DNA of 64,000 bases from Clostridium muellerianum (GCF_012926525.1 NZ_JABBNI010000015.1:1-64000); one strand, 5' to 3'. Counted from the first letter of the stretch, positions 26,355 through 36,153 are shown. Notes: generated by a model not told the origin, from the letters alone. Numbers and translations are program-made.

Positions 26355-26537
26355 TCAATAATAAAAGGGGAAAATTTAATCCTAAGATGAAGTTTTTTAT
26401 CATATAAAAAGTTATTTATCACTGTGATACAATTTTGCTTTATCAAGATGCAGTAATGTTTATTATCTGATATAATAGAATGGCTGTTTATTTAAAGATG
26501 TATTCACATATTTATTTTTTATATAGGGAGGAAAAAC

Positions 26538-27935
26538 ATGGATAAGGAACAAGGAGTAGAAAATTCAGGTGGGGGTAAATTAAAGAGGGAATTAGGATTA
26601 GCTGCTGCTACTGCAATCGTAGTAGGAAATATTATTGGTTCTGGAATTTTTATGGCACCAGCATCTTTGGCAAGAGCGTCTAATCCGAAAACTGCTATTT
26701 TGGCGTGGATTATTACGGCTATAGGATCTTTATTAATTGCATTAAGTTTTGGTAATATGGGAGCAGCTATACCAAAAACAGGTGGACCTATTGTTTATAC
26801 AAGGGCAGCTTTTGGAGATTTTGCAGGTTTCTTAATTGCATGGACTTATTGGATAGCAACTTGGGTTGGAAATGCAACTATTATTACTGCTTTTATGAGT
26901 TATTTTGTTTATTTTGTTCCTCAAGCGGGTACACCAATTATTGCGTTTTTAGTAACATCAGCAGTTCTTTGGATTTTTACTATAATTAATATTTTAGGTG
27001 TAAAAAACGCTGGATTTATTGGTATAGTTAGTACAGTGCTTAAAGTAGCAGCATTAGTAGTATTTATAATTATTGCTGGAACTCATTTTAATCCTAGCTT
27101 TTTAAATACTGTAGCTAAACCAGAATTATCAGGAATGGGAAGCTTATCTGGAGCTATAGCTATAGCATTATGGTCCTTTGTAGGACTTGAAAGTGCTACA
27201 GTTCCAGCTGGAGAAATTAAGGATCCAGAAAAAAATATAAGAAAGAGTACTATATATGGTACTTTAATCTCAGCAGCTATTTGCATTCTTATTAGTGTTG
27301 TTGCTATGGGAGCACTTGACCAAGCCTCACTTGCTAAATCAGATGCACCACTTGCAGATATTATAAATAATGTAACAGGTGGTTCATGGGGCGGTGCATT
27401 TATTGCTATAGGAGCTATTATATCAACTTTAGGAGGAACTTCTGGGTGGATTATGACTACAGGTAGAAGTGCTTTTGCAGCAGGAGAGGATAGATTATTT
27501 CCAAAGGTATTTGCGAAAATTCATCCAAAGTATAATACACCAGCTGCAGCATTAATTATCAGTGGTATATGTGCTAATGTAGTATTAGTAATGAATTATG
27601 TTGGTACTTTAAGATCAGCCTTTGATTTTATGATGTTACTTGCAACTTTAGCATTTTTGCCAGCATACACTTTTACAACTGCAGCAGAGATAGTTCTTTT
27701 AAGTAAGCATTCAAAGGATTTCAATTTATGGAACTTCTTAAAAAGTTCATTTATTACATTAATTGCATTGGCATACTCAATATATGCAATTTTTGGAACA
27801 GGAGCAGAAACAGTAATGTATGGATTTTTACTATTACTTATTGGTATTCCAGTTTACGTATATATGATGCTTCAAAATAATAAAGAAGATAAATCTGTAG
27901 ATAAACTTAGAAAATCAGCAGGTTTAGATGTATAG
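26538..27935 (+). CDS. APC-family amino-acid permease, likely histidine uptake
   Basis: This 465-residue protein has about 12 membrane segments. The N-terminal VVGNIIGSGIFMAPAS is the APC-superfamily substrate-binding motif, and FVGLESATVPAGEIKDPEKN on helix 6/7 is typical of the LAT/YjeH-like branch. GGAGG precedes the ATG. Its location directly after hutH points to histidine, or a histidine/product antiporter, as substrate; this is inferred from context only. A strong terminator follows. Confidence 0.85.
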   Translation: MDKEQGVENSGGGKLKRELGLAAATAIVVGNIIGSGIFMAPASLARASNPKTAILAWIITAIGSLLIALSFGNMGAAIPKTGGPIVYTRAAFGDFAGFLIAWTYWIATWVGNATIITAFMSYFVYFVPQAGTPIIAFLVTSAVLWIFTIINILGVKNAGFIGIVSTVLKVAALVVFIIIAGTHFNPSFLNTVAKPELSGMGSLSGAIAIALWSFVGLESATVPAGEIKDPEKNIRKSTIYGTLISAAICILISVVAMGALDQASLAKSDAPLADIINNVTGGSWGGAFIAIGAIISTLGGTSGWIMTTGRSAFAAGEDRLFPKVFAKIHPKYNTPAAALIISGICANVVLVMNYVGTLRSAFDFMMLLATLAFLPAYTFTTAAEIVLLSKHSKDFNLWNFLKSSFITLIALAYSIYAIFGTGAETVMYGFLLLLIGIPVYVYMMLQNNKEDKSVDKLRKSAGLDV

Positions 27936-27962
27936 GATGTTATTTATCTGATAAATTATGAG

Positions 27963-28004
27963 AAATACTGTCTCTTAAAATTAAAAAAAGAGGCAGTATT
28001 TTTT
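27963..28004 (+). terminator. Terminator of the hut region
   Basis: AATACTGTCTCTT pairs with AAGAGGCAGTATT, followed by a run of six T. Confidence 0.8.
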
Positions 28005-28119
28005 ATTTATAAGCATATTTACATCAAATTGGAAGAATATTAATTAAAAAGGTATTGATATAAAAGGGAAAATATATAATAATATAGTTAAAAGACATAA
28101 AGTAAAGGGGGAAAAACAT

Positions 28120-28491
28120 ATGCCTTTATGGATGCAGGTAACCCTACAGGTTTTATTTATCGTAGTAATTTTTGTAGTGGCATATAATCAATTAAAAATT
28201 CACATATTATCAAAATTTCATCCCAACAAATGGATTATTCTAGCAATAGCAATAATAGCATTTTTTGTACCTAATATAATAGCCAGCTATTTTAAATATA
28301 ATTTAGGTGGAAGTGTATGGCAGTATGTGCAGTCTACAATATTTATAGTTTTCTTTTTATGGTTTGTAGATTTAAGAAGTGGAGCTATATACAGGGTGCC
28401 AGGTAAAAGTGCTAAAGGAAAAGATGTGGTTATAAAACCTAAAGCAAAACCTAATAGAGTAAATAGAAATAAATCTAACAGTAAAAAATAG
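28120..28491 (+). CDS. Hypothetical membrane protein
   Basis: This 123-residue protein has three hydrophobic segments (about 6-22, 38-55 and 68-85) and a long basic lysine/asparagine-rich cytoplasmic tail (KPKAKPNRVNRNKSNSKK). GGGGGAA lies 8 bases before the ATG. No family function is known to me. It is monocistronic, followed by a ~110-base inverted repeat. Confidence 0.75.
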   Translation: MPLWMQVTLQVLFIVVIFVVAYNQLKIHILSKFHPNKWIILAIAIIAFFVPNIIASYFKYNLGGSVWQYVQSTIFIVFFLWFVDLRSGAIYRVPGKSAKGKDVVIKPKAKPNRVNRNKSNSKK

Positions 28492-28507
28492 AATAATAAA
28501 TAAAAGT

Positions 28508-28616
28508 AATAGAGGGGCCGCTGCATTAAGAATAAATATTACAACATATTGAGCTTGTTATTGAGTACAAAGAAATATATTGTATATAAGTTTCTTAATA
28601 CACGAGCTCCTCTATT
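28508..28616. repeat. Interrupted inverted repeat
   Basis: AATAGAGG (28508-28515) pairs with CCTCTATT (28609-28616), and inside GCATTAAGAA pairs with TTCTTAATAC-like sequence. The ~60-base loop is AT-rich. It may be a transcript-end structure or an old element. Confidence 0.4.
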
Positions 28617-28674
28617 GTATGAATAAAAAGCAAGAAAATGCTGTCGAAATGTAATACTTTTTTATCAAAATGTA

Positions 28675-28703
28675 TTGACTAATTCTATATTAAATGTTAT
28701 TAT
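28675..28703 (+). promoter_or_regulatory. Near-consensus sigma-A promoter of candidate sRNA
   Basis: TTGACT (28675-28680), exactly 17 bases, TATTAT (28698-28703). There is no ORF with a ribosome binding site downstream, but a terminator ends at 28841. Confidence 0.7.
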
Positions 28704-28709
28704 CTTATT

Positions 28710-28841
28710 TGTAAAATAAGTCGAAAATTATCAATAATACTATTATCGTGGACAAGCTAAGTTTTATTGACAAGTCGAATCTTATTTTATTAATTAATAT
28801 CCCCTATTAAGCCGCATGTTCCCCCATGTAGGCTTTTTTTT
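28710..28841 (+). ncRNA. Candidate small RNA with C-rich terminator loop
   Basis: A ~130-nt transcript is delimited by the promoter at 28675-28703 and a Rho-independent terminator at 28809-28841. The terminator stem is AAGCC-G-CATG / CATG-TA-GGCTT with loop TTCCCC and then eight T. No start codon with a ribosome binding site lies inside. Upstream of the terminator, AAAATAAG near the 5' end can pair with CTTATTTT near 28780. The unpaired CCCC loop is the form used by several Firmicutes regulatory RNAs to bind G-rich ribosome binding sites. No Rfam family was recognised. Confidence 0.55.
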
Positions 28842-28977
28842 ATTGTATAGGAATAAAGTATGATTAACTTAAAATTTCGTACTTTAATAAAAATATCACG
28901 CCATAAATGTAATAATTTAGGATAAAAGGTATTCTTTATAGCACAGAATCAATGTACTATATTTATAGTAGAATACA

Positions 28978-29084
28978 TAAAACAATACATTCAAATTCAC
29001 AACAATAAAAATGTCTATAGAAACAATGCCTATAAGCCCTTATATATAAATGGTTTATAATCTCTTCATAAATGTATTGTTTTA
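28978..29084. repeat. Inverted repeat downstream of mini-protein
   Basis: A 14-bp perfect inverted repeat, TAAAACAATACATT at 28979-28992 and its complement at 29070-29083 or so, encloses ~78 bases. It lies just 3' of the 36-aa minus-strand ORF and may form its mRNA end or an overlapping antisense RNA region. Confidence 0.4.
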
Positions 29085-29099
29085 TCTAAAATATTACAT

Positions 29100-29210
29100 T
29101 CATTTTTTAAATAATTTACATATATATTTTAAAATTATAAAAATGACATAAAATACCACAGACAATAACATAACCATAAAAATAAATTGACCTACGGAGA
29201 TTAATTGCAT
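29100..29210 (-). CDS. Candidate hydrophobic mini-protein (36 aa), type I toxin-like
   Basis: On the minus strand AGAGGTG precedes an ATG at 29210 by 7 bases and the frame gives 36 residues: MQLISVGQ, a single hydrophobic helix (FIFMVMLLSVVFYVIFIIL) and a basic end KYICKLFKK. This is the standard layout of type I toxin peptides: a short N-terminus, one membrane span and a lysine-rich tail. It sits in an otherwise gene-free interval, with an inverted repeat just downstream. No family was recognised and an antisense RNA is not proven. Confidence 0.4.
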   Translation of the reverse strand: MQLISVGQFIFMVMLLSVVFYVIFIILKYICKLFKK

Positions 29211-29302
29211 ATAAATACACCTCTCTTTCATAAGTATTTGATCTAGGATTATATATTGTAATATATTTACTTATATGTTATATTATTCATGGGGGCGTTG
29301 TT

Positions 29303-29944
29303 GTGAAAAAATATATGAAATCATTAATATCAATGTCAGTGGCTGGATTAATTGTGTCTTCTTTAAGTTTTTCAAATGTATTTGCTCAAACATTAGATTC
29401 AAAAAGTAATGTACAAGTTAAAAGTACTGTTCTTACAAAAACTCAAAATAATGAAATGGCTAAGGCATTTAGCAAAGAAAATGTACAGGATGCATTAAAA
29501 AAAGTTGATTTCAACAAAAACAATGTTGTACAAACTATAAAACTAAGTGATAATTGTTCACTTAATGTTAAGGTAACATCAATTGTAAATAAAAATTCGC
29601 CAAATAAAAACTTGTATAGTAGCAATTCAATAACTAAGTCCGTTTATATTGATGCAAACGCTTTTGTAGGTTGGAAAATTTGGAGTTTACAAGTTGCAGG
29701 AACATTCGGTTATGATGGCTATAGCTCATGGGTACAAGATACTAATATTAGCCCTAATACTTTTGTTGCTGGTTGGAGTTATTGTGATTCAAGTGTTAGA
29801 GGTGTACAAATTTCTTCACATGAAGCAAAAGTTATAGGAAGTGCAAAATTTTATTTAGGATTACAAGGCACACCTATACAAAGCTTTACGCCAGTTATTG
29901 CTGTAGGGTGTGATCAAAATGGTGGAACTATCACATACAACTAA
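29303..29944 (+). CDS. Secreted protein of unknown function
   Basis: GTG start at 29303 with GGGGG 7 bases upstream. The 213-residue protein has a clear signal peptide (MKKYMKSLISMSVAGLIVSS, cleavage near VFA-QT at 29). A polar helical linker (~30-90) leads to a C-terminal ~100-residue domain rich in aromatic residues and glycine (VGWKIWSLQVAGTFGYDGYS, GWSYCDSSVRG). Two cysteines could pair. No family was recognised; the C-terminal domain looks like a beta-sandwich. A perfect long hairpin terminates it. Confidence 0.75.
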   Translation: MKKYMKSLISMSVAGLIVSSLSFSNVFAQTLDSKSNVQVKSTVLTKTQNNEMAKAFSKENVQDALKKVDFNKNNVVQTIKLSDNCSLNVKVTSIVNKNSPNKNLYSSNSITKSVYIDANAFVGWKIWSLQVAGTFGYDGYSSWVQDTNISPNTFVAGWSYCDSSVRGVQISSHEAKVIGSAKFYLGLQGTPIQSFTPVIAVGCDQNGGTITYN

Positions 29945-29951
29945 AAATATT

Positions 29952-30001
29952 CTGTGCAAAGAAAGAGTGTCAAAAGTTTTTGACACTCTTTCTTTGCACA
30001 G
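29952..30001 (+). terminator. Perfect long hairpin after secreted protein gene
   Basis: A stem of about 24 bp without mismatches (29952-29975 with 29978-30001) has a two- to four-base loop. Following T content is modest. It could act in both directions. Confidence 0.65.
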
Positions 30002-30339
30002 GATTATTTATGTTATCTTGAATATTAGTGTTAGCAATATTGATATTTTTTAAAACATGAATGTAATATTTTGTTTAAAAATTTACTCTATTATTTAACT
30101 ATATGTTGTGATTTTTTTAGTATAAAAATCAATATATAGTAACTGAATAGTTACAGTAAAAATACTGATGCATACCAAGTCATTGTAGTATTACCAAAAC
30201 CAAAATAAAATGTATTGCTTGAAGAATATGCTTGTTTATAACATTCATATGAAGAATCACAATGATAAATTAATGTTAACATCAAATTTTAAAGAATAAA
30301 CAAAATATATTAATAACCATAATACAGGAGAAAAATGTA
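30002..30339. other. Gene-free AT-rich interval
   Basis: Nothing with a ribosome binding site or a clear fold was found in these ~340 bases; they presumably hold the promoter of the 30340 gene. Confidence 0.4.
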
Positions 30340-30759
30340 ATGAAAAAAATTTATATTTTAAGTTTTTTATTAATTATAGTATGCTGTTTTTCAGTATACC
30401 TCATATCTACAGATAATGAAAAGTTTTCAAAGAAAGATATAAAAGCCATGTATATATATAAATTGGGTGAAGAAAAATCTATAAATGGTAATAATAAAGA
30501 TTCTGTTTTAAATTTTTTAAATTCACTAAATTTAAGAGAAATAAGTTTTCAAGACAATTTAGATGGTAATGTATATTCTATTAAAATAATATATAATTCA
30601 TCATCAAAAATAGCCTATCAAACCTTAAAGTTTTTTTCTAATAAGGTACAGATTACATCATATGATAATAAAAATAATATTTTATTAAACAAATGGTATA
30701 CACAAAAAAGTAATTCAATAGAATCCTTGAATTATCTTTATTCTTCTGTCAATTATTAA
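30340..30759 (+). CDS. Hypothetical membrane-anchored/secreted protein
   Basis: This 139-residue protein has a hydrophobic N-terminus (residues 4-23, LSFLLIIVCCFSVYLIS) acting as signal or anchor. The adjacent cysteines are not in a clear lipobox. The rest is a small alpha/beta domain without recognised motifs. AGGAG lies 9 bases before the ATG. It is followed by degenerate mobile-element sequence. Function unknown. Confidence 0.6.
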   Translation: MKKIYILSFLLIIVCCFSVYLISTDNEKFSKKDIKAMYIYKLGEEKSINGNNKDSVLNFLNSLNLREISFQDNLDGNVYSIKIIYNSSSKIAYQTLKFFSNKVQITSYDNKNNILLNKWYTQKSNSIESLNYLYSSVNY

Positions 30760-31057
30760 ACTTGCTATACACACAAATTATATCCTTATTTTTATAGGTG
30801 GACTACCAACAAAACTGACAAATCTCATGTTAAGGAGAATAGTTCTATAAACACTCATTATTGAAACTAAATTACTTACAGAATACAGGTATGAAGCTCG
30901 GTGAAGTCGGCGAAAATCAAACTTGTGATAGTGCGAAAAGTAGTCGGGGGGTTATAAAAACGATATGTTAGTGCTAGAATAAAAATAGTACAAGAGAAAT
31001 TGAGAAAGTTCCCGATAAGAATTAAAGTAAAATTAAGAGATGGGGGGGAACTTAGTC

Positions 31058-31114
31058 ATGAAAAAACAACATGATAAACAGTTTAAAGAAGAATATCCTA
31101 CAGTGATAGTATAA
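31058..31114 (+). pseudogene. Transposase N-terminal fragment (IS3 OrfA-like)
   Basis: MKKQHDKQFKEE is the usual beginning of IS3-family OrfA helix-turn-helix proteins; the frame then breaks at the start of the direct repeat (31094) and stops after 18 codons. A GGGGGGG site precedes it. The sequence 30860-31050 upstream is probably the rest of the element's left end or other decayed mobile DNA; no gene was seen there. Confidence 0.5.
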
Positions 31115-31211
31115 TATTATTTCTTTTCTTTTTTGAATAAGTGTTTAATTTTAAAATTGTTATGTATAATAAGGTTTATTTTTATTTGAATATTAATGAA
31201 TAAATATTCAT
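31094..31211 (+). repeat. Direct repeat, left copy
   Basis: 31094-31158 is nearly identical to 37581-37646, and 31176-31211 is identical over 36 bp to 37716-37751. The segment between (a terminator-like hairpin in the right copy) is deleted here. The two copies flank about 6.4 kb that contains the cellulase and group II intron remnant. The sequence 31215-31529 beyond it holds no gene, but two 17-bp tandem units lie at about 31224 and 31245. Confidence 0.75.
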
Positions 31212-31529
31212 CTTTGAGAGCATAACTTAATTGTATTAGGACACAACTTAAATGTATTTGGATTAGTATTGTAAAATTACAACTATGAGGTATACTGAAA
31301 ATCTAGATAACAGATATGAGGCAGTAAAACCTAATTAACGTATTTTGCAAAAGCATCTTTATATTAAAACAAAAGGTAATATAAAGATGCTTTTGCTTTG
31401 ATGAGAAACTACTCTAGCACATACCAAAAATATATGATTAAATGCATGAATATGCACTTGCAAGTTTTTTTGTAGACCTCATGGGGTTTCTCGAAAGGAC
31501 TTGCCGAACTAAAAGTTAATATTTATGAT

Positions 31530-33203
31530 TTATTTGGTAAACTTTATATTATCTAAATAAATAGTATCTGAAGTTGATCCAATAAATAAAATCATATTAT
31601 TAACTTTGCTGTCATAACTATCAGTAGCTATTTTGGCGAAGTTTAAACTATCATCTGTAGTAATAGTCAAAGTTGCTTTGTAGGTTCCATCGGCCTGTTT
31701 TATAAAGTCATTATTCCAAACACGTTTAGCTCTTGTAGGATTTTCCCAACTATAAGAAGAACTTTGTGGAATAGCAGCAATGGATACAGTTGTAGGTGAT
31801 GGGGCTATAATGTCCAGTGTAAGTTTTTTGTTTCCATAGATACCAATAGATTGACCAAAAATATCAGCTGAAAGACGAACATTTGCCCAAAAGTTTCCTT
31901 CAGATATATCATTACTACCTTTAGTATTAAGTCCACTGAGCTTTAAAGCATTGTTAGAATTTTCAAAAGCGATAGTAGTTATTGGGCTATCTTTATTTAT
32001 ACCAAAACCTTGTGTAGTACCATCATTAAAATCCCAGTAGCCTGAAGAAAAGTCTTTTGGTGCTGTTGCAACACTTGATGTAGTGTCATCTTTCACATCA
32101 TAATTAATTCCTTTAATACGAGCTCGTATATATTGACCTGAAGTAGTTAATTCATTATTTGACCATACAAGATCTGAACCAGGATCAAGGCTTGTTGAAC
32201 TAGAAAGTGCAGATGCTACTTCATCTTTGTTACTTAATGAAAAATTACACCAGCTTATATTGTTTGCATTTAGAAAATCTAACCATGCATCACATTTGCT
32301 TAAGTAAGGACCGGTAGTACCTGTTGCTAAACTAGTTCCGAATTCTGATGCAAAAACAGCAACTCCATGGTTAAGAGCATATCTTACATTACTCATAGCA
32401 TTTGCTTTATTAGTATCATCAGATGATACTGGGTTGGTACCACTATAAAAATGTACTGAATAAGCTGTGTTTGAATCATCAATAGGGTTATCTGCTGCTA
32501 AATCAGGTCTTTGACTCCAAAACGGGTTTCCAACAATGACAAGATTTTTATTGCCATTATTACGAAGTGATTTTATGATAGGAGTTGCATAGGATTTTAC
32601 TTTAGACCAGCCAGTTGCATCATTTGTTACACCGGGATAGCTGGCATTATTAGGTTCATTACATATTTCATAAATTATATGTTTGTCATTTGGATATAAT
32701 TTAGCAATATCAGTAATGAAACTTTCAGCTCTTGAATATACGCTGGCATTTGGATCTCCTGGGTTAAGCATATGCCAGTCAACAATAACATACATATCAT
32801 TTGCAATTGCATAATTTATTCCATTAATAACTGTTTGCTTGATTGATAAGTTAGATGCATATCCACCTTCATTAACATACATAGCAAGACGGATTACATT
32901 GGCATTCCAATCGTTAGAGAGTGCTGCAAAAGCATTATTATTAACAATGCCTGGAAACCATTGTAGACCATGGGTACTCATACCTCGCAATTGAATAGAT
33001 TGTCCACTTGCATCGCATAGTGTGCTAGTACCATTTTTCTTAACAATTTGTAATGCACCTGCATTGGATGGCTTTTTTACATTATAATTACCAAGCAAGT
33101 GGTTATGAGTTGTTTCAGCAAAAGCTATTGTTGGAACTAATGATACTAAGAGTGCAGTGACTGCTATAATCGAAAGTATCCTCTTTTTAATAATTTTAAA
33201 CAT
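31530..33203 (-). CDS. Secreted GH5 endoglucanase with C-terminal CBM17/28-like module
   Basis: This 557-residue cellulase has a signal peptide (1-29, ending TIAFA-ET). A GH5 (subfamily 2-like) TIM barrel covers about 48-350. The acid/base is E183 in YEICNEPN and the nucleophile E287 in FASEFGTS; H143-containing [10 protein letters not shown] is also typical. From ~389 a beta-sandwich of the CBM17/CBM28 type follows ([17 protein letters not shown], ending [12 protein letters not shown]). It hydrolyses internal beta-1,4-glucan bonds outside the cell. GGAGGGG precedes the ATG on the minus strand. It stands alone, between direct repeats and mobile remnants, so horizontal acquisition is plausible. 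Confidence 0.92.
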   Translation of the reverse strand: MFKIIKKRILSIIAVTALLVSLVPTIAFAETTHNHLLGNYNVKKPSNAGALQIVKKNGTSTLCDASGQSIQLRGMSTHGLQWFPGIVNNNAFAALSNDWNANVIRLAMYVNEGGYASNLSIKQTVINGINYAIANDMYVIVDWHMLNPGDPNASVYSRAESFITDIAKLYPNDKHIIYEICNEPNNASYPGVTNDATGWSKVKSYATPIIKSLRNNGNKNLVIVGNPFWSQRPDLAADNPIDDSNTAYSVHFYSGTNPVSSDDTNKANAMSNVRYALNHGVAVFASEFGTSLATGTTGPYLSKCDAWLDFLNANNISWCNFSLSNKDEVASALSSSTSLDPGSDLVWSNNELTTSGQYIRARIKGINYDVKDDTTSSVATAPKDFSSGYWDFNDGTTQGFGINKDSPITTIAFENSNNALKLSGLNTKGSNDISEGNFWANVRLSADIFGQSIGIYGNKKLTLDIIAPSPTTVSIAAIPQSSSYSWENPTRAKRVWNNDFIKQADGTYKATLTITTDDSLNFAKIATDSYDSKVNNMILFIGSTSDTIYLDNIKFTK

Positions 33204-33402
33204 GTGATCCCCTCCTAAATGTGTAAATAATAAGTTTTGAAAATAATTACATAAAATGGGCTTTCACATTAATTTAGTATTTTCATGAGTATCTAGAATT
33301 ATTAAAAGTATATATAGTAGTATAATTATACAAAACATTTTATGCATTGTTTTCCTTTAATCAGAATACAACTTTGTTACTTAATTGTCAATAATTGCAT
33401 AA

Positions 33403-33704
33403 TGACCATTTAAAAGCTTAGATAAAATTAAAGATAAACAGGAACTTTATGAGAGAATTACTATTTCACTTCTTCAAAAATATATAGGATATTATAACCT
33501 ACATCAAAATAAGAGTAGACTTCTTAAATGTTTTGAACTTATAAATGTAGAATGTGAAACAAGAATTGATTATCAAAAATGTAGAATCAATTATGTTATG
33601 AAGGAAATGGAAGACAGTGGTATTAAGATAACTATTGCTAAAGTATTGCATAAAGCAGGATTAAGAAATAAAATAAATGAAGAAGTTCTTTCTTATTATA
33701 AGTG
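33403..33704 (+). pseudogene. Start-less ORF remnant
   Basis: A frame of ~100 codons runs from the stop at 33400-33402 to a TGA near 33702 (...DKQELYERITISLLQKYIG... to ...KVLHKAGLRNKINEEVLSYYK) without a usable start or ribosome binding site. The product is helical with a helix-turn-helix-like end, reminiscent of small proteins of site-specific recombinase elements, but no family can be named. Presumably the 3' part of a broken gene. 33204-33402 before it shows nothing else. Confidence 0.35.
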
Positions 33705-33778
33705 ATAAGATAAAAGAAATATAATCGTATAAATTTATTTCCAAAATATAACAACTACTTTTGTAATAAAGAATCCTA

Positions 33779-33840
33779 TTATCCACTGTAAGATATGTTC
33801 AACATGTTTTCAACATACTGAACATATCTTGCAGTGGATA
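33779..33840. repeat. Long inverted repeat
   Basis: A 22-bp stem with a single wobble (33779-33800 with 33819-33840) and an 18-base loop. It has no clear T run and may be an element end. From 33841 to 34401 there are only short broken frames on the minus strand (one ends in ...INEVRAFAIEWLEKL near 33890), likely gene debris. Confidence 0.55.
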
Positions 33841-34401
33841 TAGTTACATAATAAGAAGATTCCGAAGCAACTTCAACGTAACTTACAATTTTTCTAACCA
33901 TTCAATTGCAAATGCTCTGACTTCATTAATAGACATATTATCAACATTTATAAATGTAGTGTAATTATATCTTGCAAACTACTGTTTTTTATAAGTATGT
34001 AATCCATTGAACACTGTCTTAACTTATATAACTCGTCTTTTAGTAGTACCTCTTTTCTATACATGGCAATATTAAGGATTTTTAGAACGCTTTGGATTGT
34101 GGCCAGACTCTCCATAGCGTTTTTTCTTGCTTTCAATTTCTATTTTTATTAAATTTAATGTAACTAAAACCATTGCAGTGAATTAGTCGTTTTAAAAGAT
34201 AGATTATTCAAAGCTTAAAATAATGAATTTAAAGGTTAAACAATATTTATAGATGTATGTAAAATATATTAATAACCTTTATAGACTTAATTAAAAATTC
34301 AGCATATATAAATATCAATAGAGTAATGAAAAGCCACATAATAGAAATAACATCTATCATGCAGCTCACTTCTAGATATGTCCAAAACATATCATAATAT
34401 T

Positions 34402-35271
34402 TTAGTTATCAGCCTCATACATATAGTTAAATGTAATTGTTGGATTTAAAGAATATGAAGTATATCCACTAGAAAATCCAGATGCTGAATGTTTAAATGA
34501 CCAATTTTGCTTTAGTGATATTGACGATGAAGGATTTAATACATTTGTATAGAATAATGACACCCCAGGAATATCTATCCATGAATATTGTGAATATGGT
34601 CTGATTGAACGTACTTTATTATCTACATAATATTTATTAGTTTCTGTTCCTGAAACAGTTATTTTTCTAACTACTGCACTATTGGGAATTGAAGTATTAT
34701 TGCTTAAGTCAAAATTTACAGTACGTGATACTTTATTATATGGAGTAACAGTAAGATTAGTATTAAGTGATTGAGTATATGAACCATTTAAGTACCATGG
34801 CGCCCCTATAAATATACTGTAGTCACTTCTTGTACTAAAACTTTCAGTAGAAAATATCTTTATATAATAAGTTCCCGAAGTACTTACTTCAAATTTTTTT
34901 TGCTGTTTAGTTGAAGGATCATGTATACTTTTGGAGATGATAGTAGAACCATCTTGTGAAATAACATCAGCAGTTATATTGTTATTTGCAGAGTTAATTG
35001 TTAATGTTTTAGTACCAGCAGAAAGAAATACTTGATACCAGTCAGTATCATTAGAATTACTTAAATAACAATTCCATAAAATCTTAGGAGTAGATGATAA
35101 TGAATCTTGAACTGTATTTTCTGTAAGTTGATATGCGGAATTTATAGTGTTATTTACAGTTGTAGTTGAAGTCGAATCAACAACATGAGCAAATGCCACA
35201 CCAGGAGTGGTAATTAAAGTAATACTTAATGTAAATAAAATTGTCAGGATTTTTTTCTTTAAATTTTTCAT
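34402..35271 (-). CDS. Secreted protein with PPC-like domain
   Basis: This 289-residue protein has a signal peptide (1-28, ending GVAFA-HV). Residues ~45-155 match the bacterial pre-peptidase C-terminal (PPC) beta-sandwich: YQLTENTVQDSL, NDTDWYQVFLSAGTKTLTI and GTYYIKIFS. The C-terminal ~130 residues are another beta-rich region without catalytic motifs. PPC domains usually accompany secreted proteases and hydrolases; here the domain stands without an enzyme. A GGGGGAA site precedes the ATG on the minus strand. It may work with the cellulase, but nothing shows this directly. Confidence 0.7.
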   Translation of the reverse strand: MKNLKKKILTILFTLSITLITTPGVAFAHVVDSTSTTTVNNTINSAYQLTENTVQDSLSSTPKILWNCYLSNSNDTDWYQVFLSAGTKTLTINSANNNITADVISQDGSTIISKSIHDPSTKQQKKFEVSTSGTYYIKIFSTESFSTRSDYSIFIGAPWYLNGSYTQSLNTNLTVTPYNKVSRTVNFDLSNNTSIPNSAVVRKITVSGTETNKYYVDNKVRSIRPYSQYSWIDIPGVSLFYTNVLNPSSSISLKQNWSFKHSASGFSSGYTSYSLNPTITFNYMYEADN

Positions 35272-35451
35272 GAATTTCCCCCCATAAAAATTAATATTAT
35301 ACTAAATTATAACATAAAATCTATAAAAATTAAGTTGAGCAAAATATTAGTAGTATATGTATTATTTTGGATTTTCTTGCTTTTATTATAAATTGTATTT
35401 ACAGATAGTCGATAAATATATATATACTAAATTTGTTGGGGGGAGTTTCAT

Positions 35452-36153
35452 TTGTACAGCAAGATATCTTCATACATGAATTACAAAAATAACTTTAATA
35501 TTTTAAAATCTAATATATTGAATAATAAAACAAGTACTAACAAGATTAATTCAATTGCTAATAAATATAGTTCTGCTAATCTTAGTGAACTCAAGTTCAA
35601 TAATAATGTTTTAAACTTGAAAAGTGGAGTAAATTATAAAATTAAAACCTTAATGCATGGTTATGCAGAAATATCAGTAAGAGGAAATAACAATGTAAAC
35701 TTACTTTTTTATGATAAGTACCCAAATACAGATGTTTCTGAAGTATTTTCAGAAGGTGAATTCAATGATATGGCTCAATCAACTAAATTAGTTAATATTA
35801 TAGGTGGTAATTATCCCTTAGATGAAAAACTAAATTTACTGAGAATTTTTTTTCCTAACTGTCAAGAAGTAAAAGCCAGACTTGAAAGTTTAGGTGCCGA
35901 AACTGGAAAATTCATTCAGCTTGGTACCAATTCTGAAAAAGTATTATTTGAACCAAATGGTTGGCTATATACTCAGGATGATATTAATGGTCTTCGAGAC
36001 GCATATAATCGTAATAATTTTTCTGACTTTGGATATAATGAAAATTCTAAGTTTGAAATTGATGGTAAAGAATTTAAGTTGGATAGTACTGGTCATCTTA
36101 ATATTCCAGAAGGCACTATATGTACGCCAGATAGAGTTAAAGTTATAAAATAA
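35452..36153 (+). CDS. Hypothetical protein
   Basis: A TTG at 35452 with GGGGGGAG 7 bases upstream gives 233 residues; an ATG at 35476 is an alternative. It has no signal peptide or membrane segment. The N-terminal ~45 residues are asparagine/serine-rich and low in complexity. The remainder is alpha/beta with a C-terminal stretch that alternates strands (NSKFEIDGKEFKLDSTGHL). No family was recognised. Strong expression signals and a clean terminator suggest a real gene. Confidence 0.6.
   Translation: MYSKISSYMNYKNNFNILKSNILNNKTSTNKINSIANKYSSANLSELKFNNNVLNLKSGVNYKIKTLMHGYAEISVRGNNNVNLLFYDKYPNTDVSEVFSEGEFNDMAQSTKLVNIIGGNYPLDEKLNLLRIFFPNCQEVKARLESLGAETGKFIQLGTNSEKVLFEPNGWLYTQDDINGLRDAYNRNNFSDFGYNENSKFEIDGKEFKLDSTGHLNIPEGTICTPDRVKVIK

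Noticed and set aside
31530-33203. Cellulosomal enzyme
   Set aside because: No dockerin repeats; the C-terminus is a carbohydrate-binding module.
33948-34136. 62-codon minus-strand ORF
   Set aside because: Ambiguous start, and neighbouring frames look like debris of the same broken region; not supported as a gene.
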